The notes below the pieces were generated by a model. It made no database searches, had not been told where the DNA came from, and was given only the letters and a program-made list of their open reading frames with translations. 64,000 nucleotides of DNA, from positions 1,736,001 through 1,800,000 of the forward strand of contig NZ_CP124681.1 of the NCBI RefSeq assembly GCF_029961765.1, given 5' to 3'. This DNA comes from Nocardioides sp. QY071. Lineage in GTDB: Bacteria > Actinomycetota > Actinomycetes > Propionibacteriales > Nocardioidaceae. The translations under genes and the position numbers were made by a program. Below are positions 49,238 to 57,351 of this stretch, one piece after another. The first letter of the stretch is position 1. The number at the start of each line of letters is the position of its first letter.

Positions 49238-50264
49238 GAAGAACCCCGTCGGGTCGAAGCTCTCGGCCCGCAGCCTCGGTGGCCTCGGCGCCGGGATGGT
49301 GCTCGCCGGCCTCGCGCTGCTGGTCGTCGGGTGGAGCGCTCCGCTGCTGCTGTTCGTGAAGGCCGTGCTCTTCCTGGCCGGCGTGATCGTCCTCGCCCAG
49401 GGCCTGTCCCGGGTGGTGTGGGCGGTGCGGGGTGGCCGACCGGACATCCTGCTGTGGCTGTGCTGCGGCTGGCTGGTGCTGCTGGCGCTGGTCGCCCTGC
49501 TCGCCCCGGTGCTGCCGCTCGGCGAGCACGTCGACGTCGTCAAGGCGCTCGACGCGCCGATCTACCAGTCGCCGGAGCTGCTCTCGGAGTACCCGCTCGG
49601 CACCAACAACTACGGGCTGGACATGCTGTCCCGCTCGATCTACGGCGCCCGGACCTCGCTCGTCATCGCCCTGTCCGCGGTCGCGATCGGCACCGTCGTC
49701 GGTGGCAGCATCGGTGTCGTCGCGGGCTTCCTGCGCTCGGGCGTCGACAGCGTGATCGGCATCTTCACCAACGCCCTGCTGGCGGTCCCGCCGCTGGTGC
49801 TGCTGATCGCGCTGGCCACGGTGCTCGAGCCCAAGCTGCGCAACGTCGCCCTGGCCCTGGCCCTGCTCACCATCCCGAGCATGATCCGCCTGGCCCGGGC
49901 CAACACGATCGCCTTCGCGCAGCGCGAGTTCGTCCTCGCCGCTCGGGCGATGGGTGCGACCAAGCTGCGGATCATGTGGCGCGAGCTGGTGCCCAACGTC
50001 GTGCTGCCGATCTTCTCGATGATGGTCGTGATGATCTCGGTGCTGATCGTGGCCGAGGCATCGCTCAGCTTCCTCGGCTTCGGTGTCCAGGCGCCCGAGC
50101 CGACGTGGGGAAACATGATCTCGGAGGCGGAGGGCAGCACCATGCAGGAGCACCCGCACATCGTGCTGGTGCCCGGCGTCTTCCTGTTCCTGACCGTGTT
50201 CTCGTTCAACCTGCTGGGCGAGAAGGCCCAGAAGCGCTGGGACCCGAGGAGTGCGAAGCTGTGA
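49224..50264 (+). CDS. Peptide/nickel-type ABC transporter permease (DppC-like)
   Basis: The 346-residue protein has two extra N-terminal spans (about residues 22-60) before the usual DppC body: YPLGTNNYGLDMLSRSIYGA, the EAA-loop FVLAARAMGATKLRIMWREL and FGVQAPEPTWGNMISEAEG near the end. The start is uncertain: GTG 49224 has AAGGA 7 bases upstream, ATG 49230 follows closely, and ATG 49197 would lengthen the overlap with DppB. It pairs with DppB to form the membrane channel, and the ATPase genes follow with overlapping starts. Confidence 0.82.
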   Translation: MLMPRKNPVGSKLSARSLGGLGAGMVLAGLALLVVGWSAPLLLFVKAVLFLAGVIVLAQGLSRVVWAVRGGRPDILLWLCCGWLVLLALVALLAPVLPLGEHVDVVKALDAPIYQSPELLSEYPLGTNNYGLDMLSRSIYGARTSLVIALSAVAIGTVVGGSIGVVAGFLRSGVDSVIGIFTNALLAVPPLVLLIALATVLEPKLRNVALALALLTIPSMIRLARANTIAFAQREFVLAARAMGATKLRIMWRELVPNVVLPIFSMMVVMISVLIVAEASLSFLGFGVQAPEPTWGNMISEAEGSTMQEHPHIVLVPGVFLFLTVFSFNLLGEKAQKRWDPRSAKL

Positions 50265-51307
50265 GCGACCAGACCGTTCTCGAGGTCGAGGACGTCCGAA
50301 CCGAGTTCCAGACCGCCCGCGGCGTGGTCCGCGCCGTCGACGGCGTCTCGCTCAGCCTGCGCGCCGGCGAGACGCTGGGCATCGTCGGGGAGTCCGGCTC
50401 GGGCAAGTCCGTCCTCGGCCGCACCATCATGGGCCTGATCACGACCGGACACACCACGCAGGTCCACGGCACCGTGCGCATCGCCGGCCAGGACGTCCAT
50501 GCGATCAGTGCCAAGGAGCGCCGCAGGCTGTGGGGCTCCGAGGTCGCGATGGTGTTCCAGGACCCGATGACATCGCTCAACCCGGTCAAGCGGGTCGGCA
50601 CCCACATCACCGAGGCGCTGCGCCTGCACCTCGGGCTGGGGAAGTCGGCCGCCGCCGAGCGGGCGATCGACCTGCTGCGTCAGGTCGGGATCCCCGAGCC
50701 GGCGCGGCGGATGAGCCAGTTCCCCCACGAGCTCTCGGGCGGCATGCGACAGCGCGTCGTCATCGCGATGGCGCTGTGCTGCGACCCGAAGCTGCTCATC
50801 GCCGACGAGCCCACCACGGCCCTCGACGTCACCGTGCAGAAGCAGATCCTCGACCTCCTCACCTCGCTGGCCGAGAGCCGGCAGATGGCGACCATCCTGA
50901 TCAGCCACGACCTCGGTGCCGTCGCCGGCCGCACCGACCGGGTCCAGGTGATGTACGCCGGGCGCGTGGTCGAGCGCTCCAGCACCGCCGAGGTCTTCGA
51001 GGGACCGCGCCACCCCTACACCGAGGGCCTGCTGGCCTCGATCCCGCGCCTGTCCGACCCGCCGCACACCACGCTGCGCGCGATCGTCGGCTCGCCGCCC
51101 AACATGGCGAACCCGCCGGAGGGCTGCCGGTTCGCGCCGCGCTGCCCCTACGTGCAGGACCGTTGCACCGCCGAGCAGCCGGAGCTGCTGGAGATCGGCG
51201 TGCGTCGTACCTCCCACGTCGCGGCCTGCCACTTCCCGCTGCCCGACGTCGACACCGGGACCGCCGGAGACGCGCCCCGGGCCGCCCTCGCAGAGGAGAT
51301 CAGCTGA
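50261..51307 (+). CDS. ABC transporter ATPase (DppD-like)
   Basis: The 348-residue ATPase has Walker A GESGSGKS (about residues 44-51), Q-loop FQDPMTSLNPVKR, signature LSGGMRQRV (about 155-163), Walker B LLIADEPTTALDVT and H-loop ISHDLG. The C-terminal oligopeptide-type domain CRFAPRCPYVQDRC carries the Cys cluster typical of DppD/OppD. GTG overlaps the DppC stop. It energises uptake with the partner ATPase encoded next. Confidence 0.93.
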   Translation: MSDQTVLEVEDVRTEFQTARGVVRAVDGVSLSLRAGETLGIVGESGSGKSVLGRTIMGLITTGHTTQVHGTVRIAGQDVHAISAKERRRLWGSEVAMVFQDPMTSLNPVKRVGTHITEALRLHLGLGKSAAAERAIDLLRQVGIPEPARRMSQFPHELSGGMRQRVVIAMALCCDPKLLIADEPTTALDVTVQKQILDLLTSLAESRQMATILISHDLGAVAGRTDRVQVMYAGRVVERSSTAEVFEGPRHPYTEGLLASIPRLSDPPHTTLRAIVGSPPNMANPPEGCRFAPRCPYVQDRCTAEQPELLEIGVRRTSHVAACHFPLPDVDTGTAGDAPRAALAEEIS

Positions 51308-52302
51308 TGGCCGGAAGCGGAACCGCCCACCTGCGCCCGGAGCAGGAGCCGGTGCTCACCGTCGACGACATGGTCGTCGAGTTCCCGGTCGGCCGCGGGC
51401 AGAAGGTGCACGCCGTCTCGGGCCTGAGCCTCGACCTGCTGCCGGGGGAGACCCTCGGCATCCTCGGCGAGTCCGGCTGCGGCAAGTCGACGGCCGGCCG
51501 CGCGGTCATGCAGCTGCCGTCGCCGACGTCCGGCACCGTCCGGCTCGGCGAGCGGGAGCTGACCGGCCTCACCTCGCGGCCGTTGCGCAAGGCGCGCTCA
51601 CGGATGCAGATGATCATGCAGGACCCCACGTCGTCGCTGAACCCGCGCCGCAAGGTCAAGGACCTGGTCACCGAGGGCCTGGCGATCTGGGGCTTCGAGG
51701 GCACCAAGCAGGAGAAGGAGGACCTCGTCCGCGAGACCCTCTCCGCCGTCGGCCTCGACCCCGACGTGGTCTGGGACCGCCGCCCGCACGAGCTGTCCGG
51801 CGGCCAGTGCCAGCGGGTCTGCATCGCCCGGGCGCTGATGATGAAGCCCGAGGTCCTCATCTGCGACGAGCCGGTCTCCGCACTCGACGTGTCGGTCCAG
51901 GCCCAGATCCTCAACCTGCTCGAGCGCACCAAGGAGCGCTACGACCTGAGCATGGTCTTCATCGCCCACGACGTGTCGGTGGTCAAGAACATCAGCGACC
52001 GGGTGATGGTGCTCTACCTCGGCAAGACCTGCGAGGTCATCCCGTCGGGCCGGATCGAGCAGGACGCGGCCCACCCCTACACACAGATGCTGCTCGCCTC
52101 GATCCCCGGCGCCGGCGACCGCGAGCTGAGCGCGTCGGCCGCCGCCACCGAGCTGCCCTCGCCGTTGAGCCCGCCCTCGGGCTGCCGGTTCCGCACCCGC
52201 TGCCCGCTCGCCACCGAGCGCTGTGCCGCGGAGGAGCCGGAGCTGCGCGAGGTCCGTCCCGGGCAGTACGTCGCCTGCCACCACCCGATCGTCGAGGAGT
52301 GA
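51307..52302 (+). CDS. ABC transporter ATPase (DppF-like)
   Basis: The 331-residue ATPase has Walker A GESGCGKST (about residues 52-60), MQDPTSSLNPRRK Q-loop, signature LSGGQCQRV (about 161-169), Walker B VLICDEPVSALDVS, and the C-terminal CRFRTRCPLATERC Cys pattern. The start overlaps the DppD stop by one base (TGATG). The operon supplies two permeases and two ATPases but no substrate-binding protein, which must be encoded elsewhere or be absent. Confidence 0.93.
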   Translation: MAGSGTAHLRPEQEPVLTVDDMVVEFPVGRGQKVHAVSGLSLDLLPGETLGILGESGCGKSTAGRAVMQLPSPTSGTVRLGERELTGLTSRPLRKARSRMQMIMQDPTSSLNPRRKVKDLVTEGLAIWGFEGTKQEKEDLVRETLSAVGLDPDVVWDRRPHELSGGQCQRVCIARALMMKPEVLICDEPVSALDVSVQAQILNLLERTKERYDLSMVFIAHDVSVVKNISDRVMVLYLGKTCEVIPSGRIEQDAAHPYTQMLLASIPGAGDRELSASAAATELPSPLSPPSGCRFRTRCPLATERCAAEEPELREVRPGQYVACHHPIVEE

Positions 52303-52306
52303 CCCC

Positions 52307-53722
52307 GTGAGCAGCGCCCTTCCCGACGCCATCGCCACCGCCGCTGCGATCCGCAGCGGCGAGACCAGCCCCCGCGAGGTGGTCGAGGAGAGCATCCGTC
52401 GCATCGAGAAGCTCGACCCGCAGCTCAACGCGATGATCGGCACCCGCTTCGACGAGGCCCTCACCGAGGTGGACGCCGGCCTGCCCGACGGGCCGCTGAC
52501 CGGCGTGCCGGTGGTCATCAAGTCGCTCGCCGCCGATGTCGCCGGATTGCCGACGACCGGCGGCAGCCGGCTCTTCGCCGACGACGTGAAGACCGAGGAC
52601 AGTGAGCTGGTGCGCCGCTGGAAGGCTGCCGGCATGGTCGTACTCGGCACCACGAACACCCCCGAGCTCGGCAAGAACGGCAGCACCGAGCCGCTGCTGC
52701 ACGGTCCCTGCCACAACCCGTGGTCACTCGGGCACTCCACCGGCGGATCCAGCGGCGGGTCCGCTGCCGCCGTGGCCGCAGGCCTGGTGCCGGTGGCGCA
52801 CGGCAACGACGGCGGCGGATCGATCCGGATCCCCGCCGCGGCGTGCGGCCTGTTCGGGCTCAAGCCGAGCCGCGGGCTGATCCCCGGGGCGCCGTACCCG
52901 TCCACGCTCGCCGGCCCCACCAGCGTCCACGGTGCGTTGACGACGACCGTCCGCGACAGCGCGCTGCTCCTCGACGTGTCCGCGGGCCGCGTGCCGGGGC
53001 AGGCGTCGTACGGGCCCACGCCGCCGACCGGTGGCTACCTCGCCTGCGTCGACCGCGCGCCCGGAAGACTCAGGATCGGACTGGCGACGGCGGTCCCCGA
53101 CGGTCCCGACGTCGACCCGGCCGGGGTGACCGCGGTGCGTCGTACCGCTGACCTGCTGACCGACCTCGGCCACGACGTCGTCGAGGTGTCCCTGCCTGTC
53201 GGCTACCCGGACTTCGCCCGCTGGTCGGGGATGATGATGGGTGCCAACCTGGTCGCCCACGTCGACGACCGGCTCGCCGCCCTCGGCCGCGAGCTGCGCG
53301 AGGACGACATCGAGCCCTTCACCCGGATGATGTACGACCGCTACTCGGCGATGCCGCTCGCCGACCTGCTGCGCGCCCTCGAGGGCTTCGAGCAGGTCGG
53401 CTTCGCGACCGCGCGGCTCTTCGCGGACGTCGACGCCGTGCTCACCCCGACGCTGTGCATGCGCACGCCCGAGCTCGGTGTCCTCGACACCACCAAGCCC
53501 GAGGTCATGTACACCGTCGCCCCCGCCATGGCCGGCTTCACCAGCCTCGTCAACGTCACCGGTGGCTCGGCGATGTCGGTTCCCGCCGGACTCGACCCCG
53601 ACGGCCTCCCGCTCGGCGCGCACTTCTTCACCGACCTCGGCGGTGAGCCGCTGCTGCTGTCGCTCGCCGGCCAGCTCGAGCGCGCTGCCCCCTGGGTGCG
53701 GCACGCGCCCCTCGCCGGCTGA
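52307..53722 (+). CDS. Amidase-signature hydrolase
   Basis: The 471-residue enzyme has the Ser-cisSer-Lys triad: Lys in VVIKSLAAD (about residue 69), the cis-Ser and Ser in STGGSSGGSAAAVAAGLVP (about 143-161) and GNDGGGSIRIPAA. Amidase-signature enzymes hydrolyse amides, nitrile-derived amides or C-N bonds of conjugates. GTG lies 4 bases after the DppF stop, so it belongs to the importer operon. A plausible role is cleaving an imported amide, for example an amino-acid-conjugated steroid, but no substrate is shown. Confidence 0.9.
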   Translation: MSSALPDAIATAAAIRSGETSPREVVEESIRRIEKLDPQLNAMIGTRFDEALTEVDAGLPDGPLTGVPVVIKSLAADVAGLPTTGGSRLFADDVKTEDSELVRRWKAAGMVVLGTTNTPELGKNGSTEPLLHGPCHNPWSLGHSTGGSSGGSAAAVAAGLVPVAHGNDGGGSIRIPAAACGLFGLKPSRGLIPGAPYPSTLAGPTSVHGALTTTVRDSALLLDVSAGRVPGQASYGPTPPTGGYLACVDRAPGRLRIGLATAVPDGPDVDPAGVTAVRRTADLLTDLGHDVVEVSLPVGYPDFARWSGMMMGANLVAHVDDRLAALGRELREDDIEPFTRMMYDRYSAMPLADLLRALEGFEQVGFATARLFADVDAVLTPTLCMRTPELGVLDTTKPEVMYTVAPAMAGFTSLVNVTGGSAMSVPAGLDPDGLPLGAHFFTDLGGEPLLLSLAGQLERAAPWVRHAPLAG

Positions 53723-53745
53723 GCCCGCGTCGATAGCCTGCGTCG

Positions 53746-54462
53746 GTGGAGCTGGTCGTCCTCGCCGCCGTGGCGGTCGCGGTGTTCGTGGTGGCCGCGC
53801 TGGTCCAGGCAGTGACCGGCTTCGGGTCCGCGCTGGCCGCCGTACCCGGCCTGCTGCTGGTCACCGACCCCGCTCGGGCGGTGGTCGCCGCGACCGTGGT
53901 CAGCCTGGTGTTGACGGCAGGCGTCGCGGTGCGGGAGCGGGAGTACGTCGACCGGCGTGATGCCGCCGTGCTGACGATCGCCGGCCTCGCCGGCATGCCC
54001 GTCGGGCTGGTGCTGCTCGCCGTCGCGGACGAGGGACCGCTGTCGGCCGGCATCGCCGTGGCGATGCTGGTGATGGTCGCGCTGCTGGCCGCCGGGCTCC
54101 GGGTCGGCCGCCGCGGCCTGCCGGTCGTCGGTGTCATCAGCGGGGGACTGCTCACCTCGACCGGGATGAACGGGCCGCCCCTGGTGATGGCGCTCGTCGA
54201 CCGGGAGCCGCGGCGCTACCGGGCCACCTTGCAGGCCGTCTTCGCCGGGCAGGACGTCGTCGCCGTGGCGGCCTTCGTGGTCCTCGGCCACGTCGACCTC
54301 GACGTGCTGGCACTCGCGCTCGGTGGCGTCGCCGGACTGCCACTCGGGTGGCGCCTCGGCGACGGCATCTTCCACCGGGTCCCGCCCGCCCGGCTGCGTC
54401 CGCTGGTCATCGGCACGCTCGTCGCCTCGGCCGTCGCAGTGCTGGTCACCGCGGTCGCCTGA
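53746..54462 (+). CDS. TauE/SafE-family membrane exporter
   Basis: The 238-residue protein has about seven hydrophobic spans in two related halves, with the family motif VTGFGSALAAVPGLLLVTDP (about residues 23-42) and its partner STGMNGPPLVMALV (about 138-151). TauE/SafE proteins export sulfite, sulfoacetate or related organosulfonates and other small anions. The GTG start is 6 bases after TAGCCT (53734-53739), so it has its own leaderless promoter directly behind the amidase gene. It converges on the SDR at 54484. Confidence 0.85.
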   Translation: MELVVLAAVAVAVFVVAALVQAVTGFGSALAAVPGLLLVTDPARAVVAATVVSLVLTAGVAVREREYVDRRDAAVLTIAGLAGMPVGLVLLAVADEGPLSAGIAVAMLVMVALLAAGLRVGRRGLPVVGVISGGLLTSTGMNGPPLVMALVDREPRRYRATLQAVFAGQDVVAVAAFVVLGHVDLDVLALALGGVAGLPLGWRLGDGIFHRVPPARLRPLVIGTLVASAVAVLVTAVA

Positions 54463-54483
54463 GGCCCCTGTGCCGATCCCACA

Positions 54484-55407
54484 TCAGCCGTTGAGGGTCT
54501 CGACCCCGGTGGTGTCCAGGTTCGCAACCCCGAACGCGGCGTAGGTGCGCGAGCGCGAACGTCCCTCGAAGTACGGCGTCAGCCGGGCATCGAGCTCGTC
54601 GACGCTGAACGTGCCGTCGGCGGCGACGAACTTGTTCTCGACGGTGGGCGCTGCCATCAGCGCGACCATGTCGCCGTACACGACGAAGACCTGGCCGCTG
54701 ATCGCAGCAGCAGCGGGGGAGGCGAGGTAGCCGACGAAGGACGCGACGCGCTCCGGCGCGAGGATGTCGAGCCGCCGGGCGTCGGGATCCTCGGCGAAGA
54801 CCTGGGCGGTCATCTCGGTGCGGGCCCGGGGGCAGATCGCGTTGGCGGTGACGCCGTACCGCTCCAGGCCGCGCGAGGTCGAGAGGGTGAGGGCGACGAT
54901 GCCGGCCTTGGCGGCGGCGTAGTTGGACTGCCCGGGGGCCCCGAAGAGGAACGCCTCGGACGCGGTGTTCACGACCCGGCCGAACACCGGCCCGCCGGCG
55001 CTCTTCGACGCCGAGCGGAAGTAGCCGGCGGCCGCGCGGGAGACGGCGGCGTGGCCCTTGAGATGGACCCGGATCACGTCGTCCCACTGCTGCTCGGTCA
55101 TGTTGAAGAGCATGGTGTCGCGAGTGATGCCGGCGTTGTTGACGACGACGTCGAGGCTGCCGAAGGTGTCGACCGCGGCGCCGACGAGCTGCTCGCCCAT
55201 GGCCCACGTGCCCACGTCGCCCTTGACGGCGATCGCCTTCCTGCCGAGCGCCTCGATCTCCGCGACGACCTGGTCGGCGGCGTCGCCCATGTCGTTGACG
55301 ACGACGTTCGCGCCCTGGGCGGCGAGTGCCAGTGCCTCGGCACGGCCCAGCCCGGCCCCGGCGCCGGTCACGATGGCGGTACGACCGGTGAGGTCGGTGT
55401 TGCCCAC
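54484..55407 (-). CDS. (3R)-hydroxyacyl-CoA dehydrogenase-type SDR
   Basis: The 307-residue SDR has TGAGAGLGRAEALALAA (about residues 14-30), VVNDMGD, VNNAGITRDTMLFNMTE (about 90-106) and YAAAK in SNYAAAKAGIV. The longer-than-usual C-terminus with a dehydrogenase domain of MFE-2/Hsd4-type (about 300 residues) fits an (R)-specific 3-hydroxyacyl-CoA dehydrogenase such as mycobacterial Rv3502c-like proteins. It is divergent from a MaoC hydratase gene, making an (R)-beta-oxidation pair. GTG 55407 has AAGGAG upstream, and the -10 TATCGT lies at 55453-55448. Confidence 0.85.
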   Translation of the reverse strand: MGNTDLTGRTAIVTGAGAGLGRAEALALAAQGANVVVNDMGDAADQVVAEIEALGRKAIAVKGDVGTWAMGEQLVGAAVDTFGSLDVVVNNAGITRDTMLFNMTEQQWDDVIRVHLKGHAAVSRAAAGYFRSASKSAGGPVFGRVVNTASEAFLFGAPGQSNYAAAKAGIVALTLSTSRGLERYGVTANAICPRARTEMTAQVFAEDPDARRLDILAPERVASFVGYLASPAAAAISGQVFVVYGDMVALMAAPTVENKFVAADGTFSVDELDARLTPYFEGRSRSRTYAAFGVANLDTTGVETLNG

Positions 55408-55483
55408 GATTGCTCCTTCGGTTGGTCCTGCCCTGTCGGCCGCCGTGACGATAGGGAGCGGGACCGCCCGCCCGCGAGCGGCA

Positions 55484-55500
55484 CTCCCGCTCATCGGTCG
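55484..55500. promoter_or_regulatory. 17-bp cluster palindrome serving a divergent SDR/MaoC pair
   Basis: CTCCCGCTCATCGGTCG lies between divergent genes. The centre is 50 bases before the MaoC ATG (38 before TAGGTT, 55530-55535) and 39 bases from TATCGT (55453-55448) on the other strand. One palindrome is thus in register for both promoters. Confidence 0.62.
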
Positions 55501-55541
55501 CGGCGGGAGCCGGCCGCGACGGCACTGCGTAGGTTCCGGCC

Positions 55542-56351
55542 ATGAGCACCCTTCCCGCCGACGGCGCACCCGCCGGCGACTGGCTCGGCCTGGCCGTCGG
55601 CGAGCGCACCGTGGCCTGGACCGACCGCGACCCGATCCTGTTCGCGCTCGCGGTCGGCGCCCGGGCCGACGACCTCGACCTGGTCTTCGAGGACCGGCTG
55701 CGAGTGCTGCCCGGCTTCGCGCTCACCCTCGCGCAGTGGGCGCCGGACGTGCTGGGCGCGGCCGGCGCCTGGGAGGTCGGTACGGCGCTGCACGGCGCCC
55801 AGTCGCTCACCGTCCTCGAGCCGCTGCCGGCGAGCGGCGAGCTGACCATGTCTGCGCGGGTCACCGGGGTGTGGGACAAGGGCACGGCGGCGGTCTACGA
55901 CCTCGCGGTCGAGAGCGACTTCTTCATCGCCACCTGGTCGCTGTTCGCGCCGGGGCGTGGCGGCTTCGGCGGCGAGCGTGGCGCGGGCCGTCCGGCCGCA
56001 CCCGAGGGCGACCCGGCCTGGACCGCGGGGGCCACGACGGCGGACAACGCCGCGCTGCTCTACCGGCTGCTCGGCGACCGGCACCACATCCATGTCGACC
56101 CCGTCGCCGCGGCCCGGATCGACCAGCCCCGGCCGATCCTGCACGGACTGGCGACCCTCGCGGCCGCGACTCTCGCCGCCGCGCGGGAGACCGGCGTACA
56201 ACCCGCCGACCTGACGAAGCTGGAGGGCCGCTTCGCATCTCCGGTGTTCCCGGGGGAGCCGCTCGTCGTACGCGGCTGGTCCGACGGCGCGCTCGAGGTC
56301 GCCACGGAGCGTGGCCCGGCGATCACCGCCGGCCGCGCGGTCTTCGGCTGA
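55542..56351 (+). CDS. MaoC-like double-hotdog hydratase (paralogue)
   Basis: The 269-residue protein is a paralogue of the hydratase at 46613: GFALTLAQWAPDVLG, HGAQSLTVLEPLPASGELTM, VWDKGTAAVYDL and the hydratase-2 site DRHHIHVDPVAAARIDQPRP followed by ILHGLATLA. The catalytic Asp and His are kept. It would act on another enoyl-CoA intermediate, together with the divergent hydroxyacyl dehydrogenase. ATG 55542 is 6 bases after TAGGTT, a leaderless promoter. Confidence 0.83.
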   Translation: MSTLPADGAPAGDWLGLAVGERTVAWTDRDPILFALAVGARADDLDLVFEDRLRVLPGFALTLAQWAPDVLGAAGAWEVGTALHGAQSLTVLEPLPASGELTMSARVTGVWDKGTAAVYDLAVESDFFIATWSLFAPGRGGFGGERGAGRPAAPEGDPAWTAGATTADNAALLYRLLGDRHHIHVDPVAAARIDQPRPILHGLATLAAATLAAARETGVQPADLTKLEGRFASPVFPGEPLVVRGWSDGALEVATERGPAITAGRAVFG

Positions 56352-56367
56352 TTCCGCTCAGCAGGAA
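56351..56367. promoter_or_regulatory. 17-bp cluster palindrome, SDR 56447 promoter
   Basis: ATTCCGCTCAGCAGGAA begins in the last base of the MaoC stop codon. It departs from consensus at positions 1 and 13 but is centred 38 bases before CACTAT (56397-56402), the register of the other sites. Confidence 0.5.
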
Positions 56368-56446
56368 CGTGCGCCGGGGGATCGGTCCCAACCCACCACT
56401 ATGACCGCGGGACCGCGCCGTGCGGTCCGCGATCGAGGAGGCTGGA

Positions 56447-57208
56447 ATGGGTTCGCTGACCGGACAGGTCGCACTGGTGACGGGAGCCGGCCAGGGCGTC
56501 GGACAGGGCATCGCGCTGGCGCTCGCCACCGAGGGCGCTGACATCGCGGTGGTCGGCCGGACCGCCGCCAAGCTCGAGACGACCTGCGCGCTGCTGCGCG
56601 AGCGTGGGGTGAAGGCGGAGCCGTTCGTCTGCGACATCATCGAGACCGCCACCATCCCGGCGACGGTGGCCGAGGTCGTCGCGACCATGGGCGGCGTCGA
56701 CATCCTCGTCAACAACGCCTACTCCGGCGCCTACGGCCCGCTGCTCACCATCGACGACGACGCCGTCGAGCGCAGCTTCGCCTCCGGCCCGTTCGCCACC
56801 CTGGCCTTCATGAAGGCCTGCCACCCGCACTTCGTGGCCCGCGGCGGCGGTCACATCGTCAACCTGGTCACCTCCGCGATGGTGCGCTGGGACCCGACGA
56901 CGTACGGCGTCTACGCCGCCGCCAAACAGGCCGTGCGCTCCCTGACCCGTACGGCGGCGGTCGAGTGGGCGCGTGACGGCATCCGTGCCAACAGCATCGC
57001 CCCGCACGCCCTCTCGCCCGGCCTGAAGCGCTGGACCGAGAACAACCCCGAGGAGGCGGCCGAGTTCGTCGCCGCCATCCCGGCGGGCCGGATCGGCGAC
57101 TGCGAGGACGACATCGGCCGCGCCGTCGTCGCCCTCGTGAGCAGCGACCTGCGCTACCTCACCGGCGCCACCATCCCGCTCGACGGCGGGCAGGCCTTCT
57201 TCGGCTGA
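56447..57208 (+). CDS. Short-chain dehydrogenase/reductase
   Basis: The 253-residue SDR has VTGAGQGVGQGIALALA (about residues 10-26), VNNAYSGAYG in place of NNAG, and an active-site YAAAKQAVRSL at about 158-168; the catalytic Ser position reads NLVTSAMVRW. C-terminal YLTGATIPLDGGQAFFG is standard. ATG 56447 has GAGGAGG 7-13 bases upstream, and a longer version from 56420 would lack one. The truncated SDR at 63783 has a closely similar start (GxGQGIA). The stop TGA doubles as the first bases of repeat locus D. Confidence 0.86.
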   Translation: MGSLTGQVALVTGAGQGVGQGIALALATEGADIAVVGRTAAKLETTCALLRERGVKAEPFVCDIIETATIPATVAEVVATMGGVDILVNNAYSGAYGPLLTIDDDAVERSFASGPFATLAFMKACHPHFVARGGGHIVNLVTSAMVRWDPTTYGVYAAAKQAVRSLTRTAAVEWARDGIRANSIAPHALSPGLKRWTENNPEEAAEFVAAIPAGRIGDCEDDIGRAVVALVSSDLRYLTGATIPLDGGQAFFG

Positions 57209-57351
57209 CCCGGCTCGAAATGGCTCCGAAATCGCGCCGACCCGGCAGAAAGTAGCGCTCAGAGCGTCACCTTCGGCCGGGTCGGCGGGTTCGGCGAGAC
57301 AGTTCGAGCCGGGTCGGCGTCCTTTCCGGGCTACTTTCTGCCGGGTCGCTA
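57206..57351. repeat. GACCCGGC repeat family, locus D at a convergent junction
   Basis: It contains TGACCCGGCTCGAAATGGCT (from 57206), CGCCGACCCGGCAGAAAGTA (from 57235), inverted TTCGAGCCGGGTC (57303-57315) and inverted CTACTTTCTGCCGGGTCG (57331-57348). The left end starts with the TGA of the SDR, and the right end contains the TAG stop of the flavoprotein (57349-57351). The arrangement parallels locus A, with extra material in the middle. Confidence 0.85.
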
